64,000 nt of DNA from Theobroma cacao. Its lineage: Eukaryota > Streptophyta > Magnoliopsida > Malvales > Malvaceae. The notes under the pieces were generated by a model. That model did not search any database, was not told the DNA's origin, and saw nothing but the letters and a program-made list of their open reading frames with translations. The stretch covers positions 2,936,105-3,000,104 of the forward strand of contig NC_030856.1 of NCBI RefSeq assembly GCF_000208745.1, written 5' to 3'. A program made the position numbers and the translations under genes. Of the stretch, positions 59,836-64,000 are shown piece by piece. The first letter of the stretch is position 1; each line of letters opens with the position of its first letter.

Positions 59836-60911
59836 TATTTGACAGAAAAGGACTTATTATGAAATTAATATGGTTGACTTATATGTATATATGAACTGAA
59901 AGTATATTTTAAAAGAAAATTACTAATTTACTTAACGTATAAACATATTAGTTAAATGTGAATGCTTACTTGCATCTTATTTTTTTTAGCTTAAAAGACT
60001 TCATGTTTATGGTTTGGTCTTTGTTTAATGTTAATTAATATAAAAAGACTACCATGACCCGTACAATATAAAAAGAAAGACCATATGAATATAAGTATTT
60101 GTATATGGTCCACTAAACGTCATCTTAACTTCAATAAAAAACACACAATCCCTGAAAACCTGCAAAGACAGACAGCTAACTAAGCGCTAGTTCTCTTCAA
60201 TTAAGTGTTGTTGGTACATCCAGACAACGGTTTAATGCAATTGGACAATTAATTATTAGAGAGAGAAGGCCTGCAATTAAAGTTGAAAATTGAGAGAAAA
60301 GTTAAATGCGTGAATCGATACATTAATAATACATATAAGTAATACACTATACATTAATGAAATTGGCCATCGAGCATCCATTGTACCTCTATGTCTCCTT
60401 ACCTTTCGCAGGTATCAAACTTGTCATCGAATTTGATTCTACTTTCACTATTTCTTGGGTGCATAATATTGATTAAAGAGCATGAGATAAATGAAATATC
60501 TTTAGCCAGATAGACTCTCTTGTGCTATCACTCGGATGAGTGTCCTTAGTGCACACCTTTTGGAAAATGAATTCAATTAGGGATGCACTTACCAACTATA
60601 TATGGAATTGACAGAGAATTCATGTTTTCAGCATGGCGGTAATTACCATTTATTTTCATGTTCTATGGCATTCCGTTAATGTTACCTAGCTTAGCCTCAC
60701 AGGTGGGATAGTCGTATTGTCAGTTTTTATGTAATATAGCTAGTTGATGCGTTGGCACTCTTTGGCGTTTGTAATCTTTTTGGAAAGCTTCGATTGATCT
60801 TCACTGCTTATTACAATGTATTAGTGGAATCTCGCTCTTTGACAGAGTAAAGAAAAAAAAAAGTGATACTCTTGAAAAACCAATTATTTTGATTAATGTC
60901 AATAGGTATTG

Positions 60912-61035
60912 AAGTGTCTATTTGGTCCGATTGTTTTCAGTTTATCTACTTCTTTAAAACAAAAGTTAAACCAAACACAATTTTGAGAATCTCTTAAACA
61001 AAAAAAAAAAAAGTTTTTCTAAAGAATAAAATCTA
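60912..61035. mobile_element. Short relative of the 57.2-kb MITE-like element
   Basis: It begins 'gtctatttggtccgattgtt', continues 'ttcagtttatct' and ends near 'aagaataaaatctaaaaac', following the first quarter of the element at 57235-57704. The rest is missing. Confidence 0.5.
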
Positions 61036-61103
61036 AAAACTGAATTAATGAAAAGCAGTACTCTTGAAAAGCTGATATGCGTAGATTAAGAGAATAATGA
61101 AAT

Positions 61104-62445
61104 GCGTAGATTCATACATACATACAAATAATAATGCTTCATACATGAAAAGCAGTACTCTTGAAAAAACGACAGAAATAAGGTTGTTACGGTTGAATTA
61201 ATCAAATTTGTAATACCACCCCCATAGCTATAACACTCGAATTAAGGACAACGTCCATTAAATTAAGTAACTCAAAAGCAATAAATATGGTGGTCAAAGA
61301 ACACATTTTAATTCTAATAATTTATCCCCGCGATCAAATTTATCGGCTAGATCTGTATTTATTGGAATAAAAAAATAATCATGGACCATTTCATTGTTAA
61401 TAACTTGGTTCTAACTAACAAAGCCTTTCAAGTTATTACAAGTTCCTTTTGCAGGAAAGACTTCTTATTTTGCCAAATATTTTGAATGAGATGAATCCGA
61501 TCCAAAGAAAGTGTATGAACTAAAACATTGAATCTGATTTATATTTTATTTAACAGAAAAGGACTTATTATGAAATTAACATGGTTCACTTATATGTATA
61601 TATGAACTGAAAGTATATTTTAAAAGAAAATTACTAATTTACTTTCTTAAGGTATAAACATATTAGTGTTTAGCTGTGCATGCAATATTTAATATTTTGG
61701 ATTGACTTTAGTGATATATATATATATGAACATGCAATTATAAATATAGAAATCATTGTTAATTACAATTAATTTGTTTAATTAGTTTAATGTGAATGCT
61801 TACTTTGATCTTATATTTTTTTAGCTTAAAAGACTTGGTGTTTATGGTCTGGTATTTTTTAAATGTCAATCAATACAAAAAGACTTCATGTTAAATGTAG
61901 TCATCTCACCTTCATCTTAACTTCACCCCAAAAATCTGAAAACCCGCAAAGACTTCTTAGTTTCTCGTTCTTTGTTGGAGAAGACAGATAGCTAATTATA
62001 AGGTTTTTTTAATGCATAAAAATTAATACACCATACATGAAAAGTATATTACTCTTGAAAAACTTTTTATTTTGATTAATGTCAATAAATATAAGCTTTT
62101 CGAAAAAAAAAATCAATAGGTACCGATATATTAAAATTTCTCTATTAAGTTTGAAAAATAAAATAAATAGTGGATGATTGTTAGAGAGTGAAGACAAAAA
62201 AATTGAGAGAATAATCAAACACGTAAATACATACATATGTACATAAAAATAATAAAACATTATATGAAAAGCAGTATTCTTGAAATACCGATAATTAAAC
62301 TTGTAACACACCCACCATTGCTAACACCCGGAGTTCAACTCCATTAAATTAAGCAATATTGGTACAAAATAACGTTTTAATTCCTATAATTTATCCCCAA
62401 GGTCAGATTTGTCGGAATTAAAAAAAATAACAATTAGATCTAACT
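61104..62445. repeat. Segmental duplicate S4 of the ankyrin-gene flank
   Basis: The start ('gcgtagattcatacatacatacaaat') and the following ~600 bp closely match copy S3, including the stub at 61.38 kb. From about 61.7 kb it diverges and resembles copy S1 (45.3-46.9 kb). The phrase at 62.29-62.43 kb matches 46.77-46.92 kb. No gene is present. Confidence 0.72.
61378..61565 (-). pseudogene. Ankyrin-PGG start stub F
   Basis: Same leader and start-codon region as stub E, cut at the same place and followed by the same spacer. The shared breakpoint suggests that one deletion was later duplicated. Confidence 0.72.
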
Positions 62446-62449
62446 TTGA

Positions 62450-63245
62450 CTAGTTGCAATATTTATTTGACTATCTTCCTGACATATTAGCAGTAGTTAG
62501 CTCAAGCTAATCTTGGATGTTTCACTAGAGTCTTCCTTCTTCCTGTCAACATTCATATCATTGATTCTTGAGAGGGGTGGAGACCAGAAAAGATTTACAT
62601 TGCAGCATTGTCTCGATACAAGATCTCAAGGTACGCTTCAAGAAATTGCTCATCAGAAATTGTTATTTTCAACGTGACTTTATCGATTTAGTCTTTCATA
62701 GTTATTGTCTGCTTTGTTTCATTATTTTTCTTTTGGAGAAAAGAATGGGGATGCTTAGCATTGAAAAAAAAAAAATTATTGACAAGTACTCATTGAGTCG
62801 AGGTCAAGAAGAAGATGCTGCCGATATCTTCTTGAGTATAAGTTTTTTGAAACTGTATAAGTTTTTTCACCGTCACTAACCTTTTATGTTAAAAAGATTC
62901 TTTCGCAGTTCAGTTTAAGACTCAAAATGACATGTTGATAATGAGATTAATAAAAATCACTTTTCAAAAAAAAAATATTTTCTCTCTCTAATGAAATCTA
63001 AATAGAATCTCAGTAAATTTTTTAAATGTTTGTAATTTGTTATTTATTGTGTCCATATCATTTGTTAGTAATCCAATTGTCTAAATATCAAACAAAATAA
63101 CATTACTCTATAAATGAAAATGGGTACTTTTTCACATGTGATTTTTTGTAATAAAACAATGTATAATTGTCTTTAATATATTATATGTCATATGGATAGT
63201 AAAACCTTTAAATTTATCATCAGTCATTTAGATAACATATTTACA
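62450..63245 (+). repeat. Duplicate of the NB-LRR upstream region
   Basis: Matches 47.04-47.62 kb in the same orientation: 'ggtacgcttcaagaaa', 'catcagaa...agaaattg', 'tgcttagcattga', 'tgtataattgtctttaatat', 'atatgtca(c/t)atggatagtaaaacctt'. An extra ~300 bp occurs inside this copy. No NB-LRR coding follows before the window ends. Confidence 0.72.
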
Positions 63246-63470
63246 ATATATTTGATTTGCAGAATGATATAGAGACGGAATGAAATAAATATTTTGTGAC
63301 AATAGAATAGTTATGGAATAGAATAAAATATTAGTTCAATGGAATAGAATACATTTGTAATAATATTAACAAGTTTAGTTGATTAGAAAAATGTCAAGAA
63401 TTTATTAGGAATAACAATAAAAGACTATTTTACCCATTAATATAAATAATATATTTTTTACATAATGTTT

Positions 63471-63901
63471 GAAAAAGCTCTTGAATTATTTTAAAAAATT
63501 CAAATAAATTTTTATTTTTCTATTGCACTCAATCAAATCTCTATATTTTTATTTTAGATCAAATAAGTTTTTATGACTAACGGTTGTCTCATTATTATTA
63601 ATTAAAATGCCACTTATCATTTTATATCCATATAACGTTGATATGATATTGACGTGATATTAATATAGAAGTTGAATTGTTATATAATCATGTCATCTTG
63701 TCATATCAATATATCATATCATCGTGTCGCGTCAGTGTCATGTAATATAGAATGATAAGTACTATTTTGATTAATAAAAATTAATCAACCATTAATTATA
63801 AGAATTTATTTGATTTAAAATAAAAATACAATGGCTTGATTGTTCATAATAAAAGAATAAATATTTAGTTAAAGTTTTCTGAATAGTTTGAAGGTTTTTT
63901 T
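63471..63901. mobile_element. Foldback MITE with ~150-bp terminal inverted repeats
   Basis: The left arm (about 63471-63635) and the reverse complement of the right arm (about 63738-63901) align along most of their length. Examples are 'tatttttattttagatcaaataag' against 'tatttttattttaaatcaaataaa', and 'acttatcatttta' against 'acttatcattcta'. The core of about 100 bp is non-coding. The exact ends and the target duplication are not clear. Confidence 0.72.
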
Positions 63902-64000
63902 AATTAGAGAGAGCATAATTATAAGGCAAAAAATTATAAATTCAAGGTAAAATTTTCGTGTGGACAAAAATGCCCATCTAAGTAGCAAGTCAGCCTAATT

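Larger units (their letters stand above)
59395..61103. repeat. Segmental duplicate S3 of the ankyrin-gene flank
   Basis: The segment consists of an approximately 270-bp leader ('ctataacacccgaattaaggacaac'-type), an ankyrin exon 1 stub (59.66-59.83 kb) and the 5' flank shared with copy S2. It is tandem to a further copy that starts at about 61.10 kb. No intact gene is present. Confidence 0.75.

Noticed and set aside
1..64000. CRISPR arrays, operons, rRNA or tRNA genes
   Set aside because: The repeat patterns are tandem or segmental plant repeats without spacer regularity; no cloverleaf or rRNA signature was recognised on reading, though a tRNA scan was not run.

Overview
This is nuclear DNA of a flowering plant, almost certainly a eudicot. 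The genes carry many short, AT-rich, GT-AG introns, and the spaces between them hold decayed LINEs and small inverted-repeat elements. The gene families are plant ones: a plant ABCB exporter, F-box proteins, ankyrin-PGG proteins, a P-class PPR protein, the Polycomb protein FIE and an RPS5-type CC-NB-LRR. I cannot name the species from sequence alone.

Layout. 1-16 kb: a 7-exon ABCB exporter (minus strand) and an F-box/FBA gene (minus strand), followed by a gene-poor stretch with a diverged tandem repeat. 16-28.3 kb: an ankyrin-PGG membrane protein and a 16-exon PPR gene, both plus strand; intron 5 of the PPR gene holds an antisense LINE tail with a nearly intact RNase H domain. 28.6-36.8 kb is a gene graveyard: a PPR fragment, an F-box/LRR pseudogene with in-frame stops, a chimera stitched from three sources (a plastid-protein gene, FIE and the PPR gene), two ankyrin-PGG remnants and a LINE remnant. 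37.3-41.5 kb: a divergent pair, a small predicted plastid protein (minus strand) and intact FIE (plus strand, 13 exons, 370 aa). 41.8-64 kb is a defence-type cluster built by repeated duplication: several broken ankyrin-PGG copies, one intact ankyrin-PGG gene, one CC-NB-LRR gene, copies of their flanks, a hAT-type non-autonomous element with a clear 8-bp target duplication, and other small elements.

Four gene models were assembled exon by exon with reading phase closed at every junction: ABCB (1252 aa), PPR (850 aa), FIE (370 aa) and the second ankyrin-PGG gene (620 aa). The NB-LRR and F-box genes have uncertain ends.

I see no operon-like or clearly new multi-gene system. The most unusual content is structural. 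It comprises the three-source chimera with microhomology joints, two miniature poly(T) insertions with 15-16 bp target duplications whose empty sites survive in a paralogous copy, and an NB-LRR protein whose MHD motif has become MQN and whose apparent ancestral start codon has been lost. Exon joins, family names and similarities were judged by eye, without any database search.
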